57,570 nucleotides of DNA. Origin: Verrucomicrobiota bacterium. Lineage in GTDB: Bacteria > Verrucomicrobiota > Verrucomicrobiia > Limisphaerales > VHCN01. A model generated the notes under the pieces. It was not told the origin of the DNA, did no database searches, and saw only the letters and a list, made by a program, of their open reading frames with translations. The position numbers and the translations under genes are program-made. Each line of letters starts with the position of its first letter. Positions within the stretch are counted from its first letter, which is position 1. The stretch lies in assembly GCA_016871675.1 (NCBI GenBank), contig VHCN01000018.1:1-57570 (forward strand), given 5' to 3'. Below, in pieces: positions 34,690 to 42,998 of this stretch.

Positions 34690-35562
34690 TCACAATCCGA
34701 TCGGGTGCCACGCCGTCTTGAATTCCACGGTGTCGAGAATCCAATACGGGTCCTCGGCCTGAGTGGTGAACCAGTCGCCTTCGGCGAGCGGGCGGTGGAT
34801 GTAGCGTTTGAGGTTCGTCCCGACGCCCGCGCGAAGCTGCGCGCTGAGTTCCGGCACGCCCGCGCCGTCCACGACGGCGTTCACATCCATGTGGCTTGCG
34901 ATGTGCGGGACGAGTTCCTTGCGCGGGCCGGCGAGAATGTTCACGACGCCCGCGGGCAAGTCGCTCGTGGCGAGAATCTCCGCGAAAGTGAGCGCGGGCA
35001 GGGGCGCCTTTTCGGACGCGAGCACGACGGCGGTGTTGCCGCTGAGGATGACCGGGGCGAGCAGGGACACGAGCGGGAGCATGACGGGGATGTCCGGCGC
35101 GAGCACGACCACCACCCCCATCGGCTCGGGCGTGGTGAAGTTGAAGTGCGGCGTCGCAACGGGATTCACGCTGCCGAAGACTTGCTGATACTTGTCGGTC
35201 CAGCCGGCGTGATGAACGAGGCGGTCGATGACGGTCGCGACGCCGGTGCGAGCCTTCGACATCGGCACACCGTGCGAGCGGGAGACTTCGCGGGCGAGGT
35301 CCTCGCGCCGGCCCTCGAGCATCTCGGCGGCGCGATAGAGAATCTGCCCGCGGTTGTAGGCGGTGGCCTTGGACCAGCCATCCAATGCCGCGCGCGCTGC
35401 GGTCACGGCGTCGCGGAAATCCTTGCGCGAAGCCCAGCAGTAGTTGTCGAGGCGCGCGCCGTCGGGACCGTGCGCCGGCAGGGACTTGCCGCTTTCGCTG
35501 CGGGCGAACTTGCCGCCGATGTAGAGCTTGTAGGTCTTGCGGACGTCGAGGCGCGTGGACAT
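34690..35562 (-). CDS. Short aldehyde dehydrogenase homologue without the catalytic Cys domain
   Basis: 290 residues from ATG 35562. It contains the N-terminal cofactor half of the aldehyde dehydrogenase fold (YKLYIGGKFARSESGKSLPA, EPMGVVVVLAPDIPVMLPLV, PAGVVNILAGPRKELVPHIA) but stops after about 290 of the usual 480 residues; there is no GQxC nucleophile segment. The ending DPYWILDTVEFKTAWHPIG resembles a known short branch that is found beside a full-length paralogue and deoC in other bacteria; that is from memory and neither partner is here. It may be a structural subunit of such an enzyme. Downstream DNA is degraded. Confidence 0.8.
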   Translation of the reverse strand: MSTRLDVRKTYKLYIGGKFARSESGKSLPAHGPDGARLDNYCWASRKDFRDAVTAARAALDGWSKATAYNRGQILYRAAEMLEGRREDLAREVSRSHGVPMSKARTGVATVIDRLVHHAGWTDKYQQVFGSVNPVATPHFNFTTPEPMGVVVVLAPDIPVMLPLVSLLAPVILSGNTAVVLASEKAPLPALTFAEILATSDLPAGVVNILAGPRKELVPHIASHMDVNAVVDGAGVPELSAQLRAGVGTNLKRYIHRPLAEGDWFTTQAEDPYWILDTVEFKTAWHPIGL

Positions 35563-35633
35563 GCGTGGGAGCGTGTTGAGTGAGCGGAGCGTATCAACGG
35601 CCGCCGGACGAAGCAACGACGGCCGCTCGCGGC

Positions 35634-35900
35634 TCAGGCCGGCGGCGCGGCACCGGGTTCCTTGAGCTTGTATTCGAAGCGGCGTTTCAACCCGATGAGC
35701 GCCGCCTCGAAGAACTTCCGCAAAGCCGCCGCGAGGGCGGTGGCTGCGAGCCCAAGAAGTGTTCCCGTGAGGAACCGCCATCCGAGCGTGTCGGGCACAT
35801 CGAGCTTCGGATGCACGATGCGGAGCAGCGGCAGAAGATAGGGGTAGATGCCGCAGGAAATCCGGCCAGGATGCGCGGCAATGCCGCGGCAGCCATCGAA
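35634..35900 (-). CDS. Possible small membrane protein, perhaps frame-shifted
   Basis: The 3' part, 35816 to 35634, reads HPKLDVPDTLGWRFLTGTLL then a hydrophobic helix and KRRFEYKLKEPGAAPPA with strong coding bias. Upstream the same frame gives GIYPYLLPLLRIV, a second hydrophobic segment, but no ATG; a neighbouring frame has SSMAAAALPRILAGF. A single-base change near 35858 would join them into a protein of about 85 residues with two membrane segments. It lies between the O-antigen ligase gene and the short aldehyde dehydrogenase gene on the same strand. Function unknown, and the start is uncertain. Nothing else is seen in 35563-35633 or 35901-35970. Confidence 0.35.
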   Translation of the reverse strand, partial: FDGCRGIAAHPGRISCGIYPYLLPLLRIVHPKLDVPDTLGWRFLTGTLLGLAATALAAALRKFFEAALIGLKRRFEYKLKEPGAAPPA

Positions 35901-35970
35901 CTCACGGGAATGCAGGAAAGCCTGTCCAGCCGGGTGTCTGCGGGCCGCGACGCCGCTGAGCCCGGCGGAC

Positions 35971-37836
35971 TCACTTCTGTTCCTCCTTCAACCGTTGCCG
36001 CGCGATTTCGAGATACGAAGCCGCCACGGGATTGTTATTCCACTCGAGGGCGAGAGAGCGCTCGAAATGGCGTATGGCCTTTGCCCATTCGCCGGCTTGC
36101 GCCTCGTGCCAGCCGAGGTGGGCGATGATGAAGTAGTTGTTCGGAGCAAGAGCCGCCGCGCGCTCGAACCACGTCGCCGCCTCGTCGTGCCTCCCGAGCC
36201 AGTCGAGGCACATGCCGGTGCGGAAGAGAGGATACGGGTCCCACTTGTTGAGCGCGGAGGCTTTCGCGAACCACCGCATCGCATCATCCGCGAGCAACTC
36301 GTAGCCTTCGCCGCCGGTGAAGCTCAGCGTGCGGAACGCCTCGCCGAGCTGGTAGGCCGTGTCGGCGTTCCTCGGATTCGTCTCGTGCGCCTGTTGGTGC
36401 CACGAGATGTAGGCATTGGAAGCCTCGCGGACTTTCGTCGCCCGGCGAAGCAGCGAATCCTCCGTGAGCCGCTGCATGGACTGGTTGAGCAGCAGCAGCG
36501 CCCCCGCGAGGAACAGGATTCCGAGGGCCGCGCGCGCGGCGGGCTTGAGCGCCATCCACGCGCCTTCCGGCACGTAGCGCCAGTGCCCTGCGATGAGCGC
36601 CATGAGGGTGACGGCCACGAGCGCGTTGGCTGGGATGTGGAAGTTGAAGTCCACCATCGAATGCACCAGCAACGTCGCGAGCGAAACCACCGCGCCGAGC
36701 AGGAATGCCGAGCGATTCCCCTGGCTCCCGCCGAGGTCGCCCTGCGAACGCGTCACGTATTTCCACGACTTCAACGCCCCGGCGAAGAGCAGCGCGAACG
36801 CTGCGGCCACAAGTCCCGCGCCGACCACGCCCCAGTCCGCGAGGGTGTTGAGGTAATCGTTGTGAGCGCGCACCGGCCTGCGCTGCATCGACTCGGGCCG
36901 GTATTGCGCGAACCGCGCGTCGAAGTGGCCCGGGCCGACGCCGGTCCACGGGTGGTCGAGCCACATCTTTGCGGCGGGTTTCCAAATGTGGAACCGGGTA
37001 TCGTCAAACTTGCCGGACTGGAAGAGCCCCTTGAAACGATCCTTGGAATACTGCGCGGTGCTGACAAACCAGATCGAACCCAGCGTCACCAGCATCAGGA
37101 ACGCAAGCGCGGGAAGGCGCACGCTCCTTCGTCGCGAGTAGAGCGCGCCGAAAAGCACCAAGCCGGAGATGGTCGCCACCCAGCCGCCGCGCGACAGCGT
37201 GACGCCGATGCCCGCGACCATCATCAGTGCGGAGTAGCCGAGCATGATTTTCTTGGTGTGCGGCAGGCGGCCGGAGAGCGTCCACGCCAGCGCGAGGGGC
37301 AGCACCATCTCGAGAAAACCCGCGAGATGATTCGGGCAGACGTAAGTGCCGGAGGCGCGGTTCGCATACACTTCCGGCTTGAGAAGCTTGAGCACGAATT
37401 CCGAACGCGTCATGAACTGAAACACGGCGTAAATGGAGAGCGCGAGCCCGATGAACACGAGGGCAAAGACGACGCCCTGCACCGCCTCCTGGCGGTTCAG
37501 GTTGTTCACCACGGCGAAGAAAAACACGGCGTAAACCAGGACGCGGAGCACTTCGAGCCGGGAGACGTATTCGACGTCGGCGTTGCTGTGCCGCCACGCC
37601 GCGTAAAGGACGAACAGGAGGACGGCGTTGCACACCGGGGGCCAGAGGAGGCGGAAGTCGGGCTTGAGCCACACCCTCGCCGCCCAGAGCAATAGCACGG
37701 ACGCCGCGATCAACTGCAGCACCACCATGTCCACCGCCCGCACCGCGCCAATCGCGAGCGGCGCGTAACCGAGCGCGCCGAGCACGAGCAGGAGGATTCC
37801 CTTCTCGCACAAGGCGTCCATCCGCTCGCGATGCAT
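35971..37836 (-). CDS. O-antigen ligase (Wzy_C) family membrane protein with C-terminal TPR repeats
   Basis: 621 residues from ATG 37836; a TTG two codons earlier is possible. About a dozen membrane helices span the first 460 residues. The diagnostic loop is the periplasmic segment with HPWTGVGPGHFDARF and RAHNDYLNTLADWG, preceded by VTLSRGGWVA. The C-terminal 150 residues are TPR-like (ADTAYQLGEAFRTL; GRHDEAATWFERAAALAPNN; AGEWAKAIRHFERSLALEWN). Such proteins polymerise or ligate undecaprenyl-linked glycans at the outer face of the inner membrane. Glycosyltransferases at 12404-14256 and 55683 are possible pathway partners but not linked. Confidence 0.92.
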   Translation of the reverse strand: MHRERMDALCEKGILLLVLGALGYAPLAIGAVRAVDMVVLQLIAASVLLLWAARVWLKPDFRLLWPPVCNAVLLFVLYAAWRHSNADVEYVSRLEVLRVLVYAVFFFAVVNNLNRQEAVQGVVFALVFIGLALSIYAVFQFMTRSEFVLKLLKPEVYANRASGTYVCPNHLAGFLEMVLPLALAWTLSGRLPHTKKIMLGYSALMMVAGIGVTLSRGGWVATISGLVLFGALYSRRRSVRLPALAFLMLVTLGSIWFVSTAQYSKDRFKGLFQSGKFDDTRFHIWKPAAKMWLDHPWTGVGPGHFDARFAQYRPESMQRRPVRAHNDYLNTLADWGVVGAGLVAAAFALLFAGALKSWKYVTRSQGDLGGSQGNRSAFLLGAVVSLATLLVHSMVDFNFHIPANALVAVTLMALIAGHWRYVPEGAWMALKPAARAALGILFLAGALLLLNQSMQRLTEDSLLRRATKVREASNAYISWHQQAHETNPRNADTAYQLGEAFRTLSFTGGEGYELLADDAMRWFAKASALNKWDPYPLFRTGMCLDWLGRHDEAATWFERAAALAPNNYFIIAHLGWHEAQAGEWAKAIRHFERSLALEWNNNPVAASYLEIARQRLKEEQK

Positions 37837-37911
37837 GGACAAAGGCTAGGCGAGGCGCAGGGAGGGGTCACGCCTTTTGAAACACCCCGGCGCGACGCCG
37901 TCCTCCGGGGA

Positions 37912-39288
37912 TCAGCCCGGCAAATACTCCCGCGGGTCCGCGACTTTCCCGGCGATGGCGCTGGCTGCGACCGTCGCGGGCGAGGCGAGGAACACCTGCG
38001 ATTCCTTGTGGCCCATGCGGCCGGGGAAGTTCCGGTTCGTCGCGCTGATGCACTTGAGCCCGGGCTGGTTGATGCGGCCAAACGTGTCCACCGGTCCGCC
38101 CAGGCACGCGGCGCAACCGGCGTTCTCCGTCATGCGCACGCCGGCGTCCTCCAGAATCTGCCAGATCGTCCGGTCGCCCCAGCGCGTGGACTGCAAGTCG
38201 TGCACGATCTCGGGAGTCGCGGGAACGCCAAACGTGTCGATCGCGACGCGGCGGCCCCGAAGCACGCGCGCGAACTCGATGAAGTCGCTCGTCTTGCCGC
38301 CCGTGCAGGAGCCCACGTAGGCGCGGTCGAGCTTCACATCGCCCATGTCCTTCGCCTTCTTGCGTTGCCCGGGGTCGGGATGGCACGCGACGGTCGGCTC
38401 CAGCTTGTCCAGGTCCACCACAAGGTCGTAGCAGAACGACTCGGCCGCGTCGCGCTCGACGGGTTCGTAGGTGGACTTGGTTCCGTTGAGCCTGGTGCGC
38501 GCGTCCACCATCTCGGCCGTGCGTGCGTCGAACTCAAAGATGCCGTTCTTGCCGCCGGCCTCGATCGCCATGTTCGCGATCGTCATGCGGTCATCCATCG
38601 AGAGGCTCGCGACACCGGGGCCGTCGAACTGCATCGCGCGATACGTCGCGCCGTCGAAGCCGATCTCCCCGATGCAATGGAGGATGATGTCCTTGGCCAT
38701 CACGCCGGGCAGCAGCTTGCCTTCGAGGCGGAAATGCATCGTCTCCGGCACCTTCAGCAGCAGCTTGCCCGTGCCCATCACGAAGCCCGCGTCCGTGTTG
38801 CCGATGCCGGTGGCGAATTCGTTGAACGCACCCGCCATGCACGTGTGCGAGTCGGTGCCGAAGAGCACCTCGCCGGGGCGCGTGTGGCCCTTCTGCGGGA
38901 GCGCGGCGTGGCAGACGCCGGCGTAGTGGGAACCGTATTGCCGCTTCAGGTTGCCGCGCGACGCGTCGAACTTCCACGAGCCCGCCGGGTCGTCGATCAC
39001 GTCGTAGAAGTGCGGAATGTCCTGCTCGCGCACGAACTCGCGGAGGATGTCCACATTGCGGTTCGACAGGGAGTCGGCCGTGAAGATGTAGTGATCCGGG
39101 ATGATCACGACGCGGTGGCGGTCCCACACTTTCGCCTGCTGGCCGAACTCGCGCTTGAAGACGCCGATGGTGCCGGGGCCGCAGACGTCGTGCGTCATGA
39201 GCACGTCGGCCTTCACCCACACATTGTCGCCGGCCTGCACGCGCGCCCTGCCGGACGCGCGGGCCAGGAGTTTTTCAGTCAGGGTCAT
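37912..39288 (-). CDS. leuC: 3-isopropylmalate dehydratase large subunit (LeuC/aconitase family)
   Basis: 458 residues from MTLTEKLLARASG. Family marks: IPDHYIFTADS, LFGTDSHTCMAGAFNEFATG, YVGSCTGGKTSDF (first cluster Cys) and ENAGCAACLGG (the CxxC pair) for the 4Fe-4S cluster, then SATNRNFPGRMG. It dehydrates and rehydrates 2-isopropylmalate in leucine synthesis, or a homoaconitate-like substrate; the two branches cannot be told apart here. The small subunit (LeuD) is not next to it, which is unusual. It is read in the same direction as the aminotransferase upstream (about 106 nt gap). Confidence 0.85.
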   Translation of the reverse strand: MTLTEKLLARASGRARVQAGDNVWVKADVLMTHDVCGPGTIGVFKREFGQQAKVWDRHRVVIIPDHYIFTADSLSNRNVDILREFVREQDIPHFYDVIDDPAGSWKFDASRGNLKRQYGSHYAGVCHAALPQKGHTRPGEVLFGTDSHTCMAGAFNEFATGIGNTDAGFVMGTGKLLLKVPETMHFRLEGKLLPGVMAKDIILHCIGEIGFDGATYRAMQFDGPGVASLSMDDRMTIANMAIEAGGKNGIFEFDARTAEMVDARTRLNGTKSTYEPVERDAAESFCYDLVVDLDKLEPTVACHPDPGQRKKAKDMGDVKLDRAYVGSCTGGKTSDFIEFARVLRGRRVAIDTFGVPATPEIVHDLQSTRWGDRTIWQILEDAGVRMTENAGCAACLGGPVDTFGRINQPGLKCISATNRNFPGRMGHKESQVFLASPATVAASAIAGKVADPREYLPG

Positions 39289-39394
39289 CGTTGGTGCCTT
39301 GCAGCGGGTTCGCCGGAAAAACCGAAACCCTGCCACGGCAACGGAAGTTAGCCCTCGGGCCGACGGTGGTGCAACTGCGTAAATCCGCGTGCGG

Positions 39395-40570
39395 CTAGGC
39401 CCGGGCCCGGTTCACAAACCGGCCCATCCGTTCGCACGCTGCCTCGATCTGATCGAGCGCCGTGGCGAAGCAGCAGCGCAGGTAGCCTTCGCCGGTCGGG
39501 CCGAACGCGCCGCCGGGCACGCATGCGACCTTCTCCTCCTTCAACAGCCGCGTCGCGAAATCCTTCGAGGTGAGCCCGGTGCTCTGGATGCACGGGAACG
39601 CGTAAAAGCTGCCGCGCGGGAGGTGGCACGCAAGGCCCATCGCGTTGAACGCATTCACGATCAGGTTGCGGCGGGCGCGGTATTGCTCGCGCATCTCCGC
39701 CGTATCGGTCTCGCCGTGCTTGAGCGCCTCGAGCGCGGCTTCCTGGCTGATGATGCTGGCGCAGAGCATCGAGTATTGGTGGATGCGCATCATCGCCTCG
39801 ATCAGCTCCGCCGGGCCGCAGGCGTAGCCGATGCGGAAGCCCGTCATCGCGTACGCCTTGCTGAAGCCGTGCAGGAAGATCGTGCGCTCGCGCATCCCCG
39901 GCAGGCTCGCGAGGCTCACGTGCTCGCCCTCGAACGTCAGCTCGCTGTAAATCTCGTCCGTGATGACGAGCAGGTTGTGCTTGAGCACGACCTCGGAAAT
40001 CTTCAGCAACTCGCCTCGCGTCATCGTGCCGCCGGTGGGGTTGGTGGGGAAGTTGAGCAGCAACGCCTTGCTCCGCGGTGTGATGGCGCGCTCGATGGCC
40101 TCGGCGCGCACGGCGAAGTGGTCCTCGGGCCGGCAGCTCACGGCCACGGGCACGCCATGCGTCATCGCGATGCCCGGCGAGTAGCTCACGTAACACGGCT
40201 CGTGATAGAGCACCTCGTCGCCAGGGTTGATGATGGCCCGCAGCGCGATGTCGAGCGCCTCGCTCACGCCGACGGCGACGAGGATTTGCCGCTGCGGGTC
40301 GTAGCTGACGTTGAACTTGCGCTCGACGTAATGGGCGATGGCTTCGCGCAGCTTGAGCAGGCCGAGGTTCGAGGTGTAGCTCGTGCGCCCGCGTTCCAGC
40401 GCGTAGATGGCCGCCTCGCGAATGTGCCACGGCGTGACGAAGTCCGGCTCGCCGACCCCGAGCGAGATGATGTCGCGCTGCCCCTGCACAAGGTCGAAGA
40501 ACTCACGGATGCCCGAGCGCGGGATGTCGCGCACGGTGCGGGCGATGAACTGGCCTGCCTCGAAGTTCAC
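39395..40570 (-). CDS. PLP-dependent aminotransferase, class I/II
   Basis: 391 residues with a GTG start at 40570. The Schiff-base Lys is K239 in LHGFSKAYAMTGFRIGYACG; other cofactor contacts are N177 in NFPTNPTGG, D205 and Y208 in ITDEIYSEL, and the C-terminal Arg in GEGYLRCCFAT. Substrate range of this fold type I branch includes aspartate, aromatic or alanine-type amino acids and is not readable from sequence. It sits between the epimerase and leuC genes on the minus strand and may be cotranscribed with them. Confidence 0.9.
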   Translation of the reverse strand: MNFEAGQFIARTVRDIPRSGIREFFDLVQGQRDIISLGVGEPDFVTPWHIREAAIYALERGRTSYTSNLGLLKLREAIAHYVERKFNVSYDPQRQILVAVGVSEALDIALRAIINPGDEVLYHEPCYVSYSPGIAMTHGVPVAVSCRPEDHFAVRAEAIERAITPRSKALLLNFPTNPTGGTMTRGELLKISEVVLKHNLLVITDEIYSELTFEGEHVSLASLPGMRERTIFLHGFSKAYAMTGFRIGYACGPAELIEAMMRIHQYSMLCASIISQEAALEALKHGETDTAEMREQYRARRNLIVNAFNAMGLACHLPRGSFYAFPCIQSTGLTSKDFATRLLKEEKVACVPGGAFGPTGEGYLRCCFATALDQIEAACERMGRFVNRARA

Positions 40571-40635
40571 GGGCGGGCATTGAAGCGCAACCCGGCGAAA
40601 TGGGAATGAAAAAGAATGCCGTGGGCGGTTCGCGG

Positions 40636-41772
40636 CTATCGCGCCGAGAACTTGTGGACGGTGGTGTGCGTGTAGGTCTTTCCCGGGCGCAACACCACGG
40701 ATGGGAAACTGGGCCGGTTCGGGGAATCGGGATAGTGCTGCGTCTCGAGGCAGAGCGCGGCGTTCTTCGCGTAAGTTTTCCCGCCTTTGCCCTTCACCGA
40801 GCCGTCGAGGTAGTTTCCGGTGTAGAGTTGGACGCCCGGTTCGGTGGTTGAGACACGCATCACGCGGCCGCTCTTCGGGTCGCGCAGTTCGGCCGCGAGC
40901 GTGAGTTCGCCGGGGCGCGCCTGGTTGATCACGTAGTTGTGGTCATACCCGCCGGGTGCGCCGGTCATCGCGGCGAAGTCCCTGGAAATCGGTTTCGCCT
41001 TCGTGAAGTCCATCGGCCCGCCCGCGACGGGTTTCAACTCGCCGAGCGGGATGCTCGTCCCGTCCACGGGCGTGAAGCGGCTCGCATTGATCAACAGCTC
41101 GTGCGCGAGGATGTCGCCCTCGCCGGCGCCGGCCAGGTTCCAATACGCGTGATTCGTCAGGTTCACGACGGTCGCCTTGTCGGTCTTCGCCTCGTAGTCG
41201 ATGCGCAACTCGTCGTCATCCGTGAGCGTGTAGATGACAATGCACGTGAGCGTGCCCGGGTAGCCTTCCTCGCCGTCGGGGCTGACGTAGGTGAACACCA
41301 CGGACAGCTCGCGGGCCTTCTCGAACGGACCCGCGTGCCAGACCTGTTTGTCAAAGCCCTTGATCCCGCCGTGAAGGTGATTCGGCCCGTTGTTCTTCGC
41401 CAACGTGTAGGTCTTGCCGTCGAGTTTGAACTCCCCCTTGGCGATGCGGTTCGCGTAACGGCCCGTGGTGCATCCGAAAAAAGGATGGCCCTTGAGATAC
41501 GCCTCGAGGTTGTCGAAGCCGAGCGTCACATCGGCGAACGTGCCGCCGCGGTCCGGCGTGTGCATCTCGGTGAGCGTCGCGCCGTAGGTCGTGAGTTTCG
41601 CCGTGAGGCCGTTCTTGTTCACCACCGTGTAGAGGTCAACGGCCTTGCCGTCCGCGGTCTTGCCGAACGGCGTCCTGGTGATGCCGCGCTTGGCGGGTGC
41701 GGCGGCGGGTGCGGCGTTCATGGCAAAGGCGAGTGTGAGGCAGAATGCGATGGCGCGCAGTCGGGTGGTCAT
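40636..41772 (-). CDS. galM: Aldose 1-epimerase, exported
   Basis: 378 residues with a signal peptide (LRAIAFCLTLAFAMNAAPAA). Key positions: GCTTGRYANRIAKGEF, NHLHGGIKGFDKQVWH (first His), LTNHAYWNLAG (second His) and LCLETQHYPDSPN with the catalytic Glu. It interconverts alpha and beta sugar anomers, here outside the cytoplasm, before uptake. It lies downstream of the sugar ABC transporter genes on the same strand, which supports that role. An inverted repeat with TTGAC/GTCAA arms is 23-55 nt before the start. Confidence 0.93.
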   Translation of the reverse strand: MTTRLRAIAFCLTLAFAMNAAPAAAPAKRGITRTPFGKTADGKAVDLYTVVNKNGLTAKLTTYGATLTEMHTPDRGGTFADVTLGFDNLEAYLKGHPFFGCTTGRYANRIAKGEFKLDGKTYTLAKNNGPNHLHGGIKGFDKQVWHAGPFEKARELSVVFTYVSPDGEEGYPGTLTCIVIYTLTDDDELRIDYEAKTDKATVVNLTNHAYWNLAGAGEGDILAHELLINASRFTPVDGTSIPLGELKPVAGGPMDFTKAKPISRDFAAMTGAPGGYDHNYVINQARPGELTLAAELRDPKSGRVMRVSTTEPGVQLYTGNYLDGSVKGKGGKTYAKNAALCLETQHYPDSPNRPSFPSVVLRPGKTYTHTTVHKFSAR

Positions 41773-41794
41773 GGCCGGTGATGGGTCCGTGGGT

Positions 41795-41827
41795 TTGACG
41801 GTAGTGGGTGCGATTTCAGCCCGTCAA
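41795..41827. promoter_or_regulatory. Inverted repeat TTGACGG-N19-CCGTCAA upstream of the epimerase gene
   Basis: Perfect 7-bp arms at 41795-41801 and 41821-41827, 23 nt before the galM ATG at 41772. The half-site TTGAC matches the arms of the palindrome before the binding-protein gene (45570-45587). Could be a regulator site or a weak hairpin. Confidence 0.45.
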
Positions 41828-41890
41828 CGGGATTCCCGCGGGTTGCAGGCATCCGCGGCATGGCGGGCGGCGGCACATGCTCTCCGGGAA

Positions 41891-42889
41891 TCACGGCCCG
41901 CGGGCGTGCTCGGCTGACTCCCTCGCGAGGCGGCGCTTCGCGGCGAATCGCTTCACCAGTTCATCCGCGATCACGCCGGTGAGGATCACCGCGCCGATGA
42001 TCGCAAACTCGATGTTGTTCCGCGTCGTCGCGAGCGTGATCATGTTCCGCAACACCTGCATCAGCGCCGCGCCGAGGATGACGCCGAGGATGGAGCCTTC
42101 CCCGCCGCGCAGGCTGCACCCGCCGAGCACCGCGGCCGCGATGGCGTAAAGCTCGTAGAAGTTCCCGAAGTCCACCGGCTGGGCCGAGTTGACATCCAGC
42201 ACGAACAACACGCCGCCGAGTCCCGCGAGCGACGAGCTGATGACGTAGGCGAGCACGACCATGCGGTCGGTGTTGATGCCGCTGTAGCGCGCCGCGTCCT
42301 CGTTGCGGCCGAGCGCGAGCAGGTGGCGGCCGAACACGGTGCGATTCAGAAACACCGCCGCGAGCACCGCGACAACGAGCAGGAAGATCACCGGCGCGGG
42401 AATCTCGAACCCGTGGATGAACGGAATGGGAATCTTGCCCGTCGCGAGCGTGCGGAGCCCCTTGAAATCCGCGCCGAAACCGACGGTCTGGTCCGCCGTG
42501 AAGCCGCGCGCGAGCCCGCGATACAGCAGCAGGCCGCAGAGCGTCACCACGAACGGCTGGATGCGCAGCTTGGTGATGAGCAGCCCGTGTGCGAACCCGA
42601 TGCCCGCCGACACCAGCGCGACGGTCAGCAGCGCGGCCGGCAGCGGCCACTCGTGCGTGGTGAGCAGCCACGGCAGCCCGCAGCCGACAAGGCAGATCAC
42701 CGAGCCGATGGAGAGGTCAATGCCGCCCGTCACGATGACGAACGCCACGCCGATGCTGATGATGCCGAACAGCGCCGTGCGCCGGACGAGGTTTTCCAGG
42801 TTGTAGCCGCTCAGGAAGCTGTCGCTCGCGAACGCCGTGACGACGCACACGACCACCAGCAGGCTGAAGATGCCGAGGAGCTTTTTCAT
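41891..42889 (-). CDS. CUT2-type sugar ABC transporter permease (RbsC-like)
   Basis: 332 residues from MKKLLGIFSLLVVVCVVTAF. Around nine hydrophobic segments. Family marks: IVTGGIDLSIGSVICLVGCG, IQPFVVTLCGLLLYRGLARG and LGGCSLRGGEGSILGVILGA. It forms the membrane channel of a ribose/xylose/other monosaccharide importer; the sugar cannot be named. Separated from the ATPase gene by 109 nt that carry an inverted repeat element, an unusual gap inside a transporter operon. Confidence 0.93.
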   Translation of the reverse strand: MKKLLGIFSLLVVVCVVTAFASDSFLSGYNLENLVRRTALFGIISIGVAFVIVTGGIDLSIGSVICLVGCGLPWLLTTHEWPLPAALLTVALVSAGIGFAHGLLITKLRIQPFVVTLCGLLLYRGLARGFTADQTVGFGADFKGLRTLATGKIPIPFIHGFEIPAPVIFLLVVAVLAAVFLNRTVFGRHLLALGRNEDAARYSGINTDRMVVLAYVISSSLAGLGGVLFVLDVNSAQPVDFGNFYELYAIAAAVLGGCSLRGGEGSILGVILGAALMQVLRNMITLATTRNNIEFAIIGAVILTGVIADELVKRFAAKRRLARESAEHARGP

Positions 42890-42908
42890 GCCGCCGCAGG
42901 AGCCAGAC

Positions 42909-42998
42909 CCCAAAGACACAAAGGACACCGAGACCTCCGGACAACAGGCGCAGTCTGCCCACGCTTCACCGCCTTCGTGATCTTTGTGCCTTCGTGGT
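42909..42998. repeat. Intergenic inverted repeat of CACAAAG/CACGAAG elements between ABC ATPase and permease genes
   Basis: On the plus strand the left arm reads CCAAAGACACAAAGGACACC (42910-42929) and the right arm CCTTCGTGATCTTTGTGCCT (42972-42991, then TCGTGG). The reverse complement of the right arm shares CACAAAG-NN-CAC with the left. Units recur at about 9-10 nt spacing. The right arm abuts the ATPase stop codon. It may form a hairpin in the mRNA that sets relative expression, as REP elements do in enterobacterial transporter operons. Confidence 0.55.
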
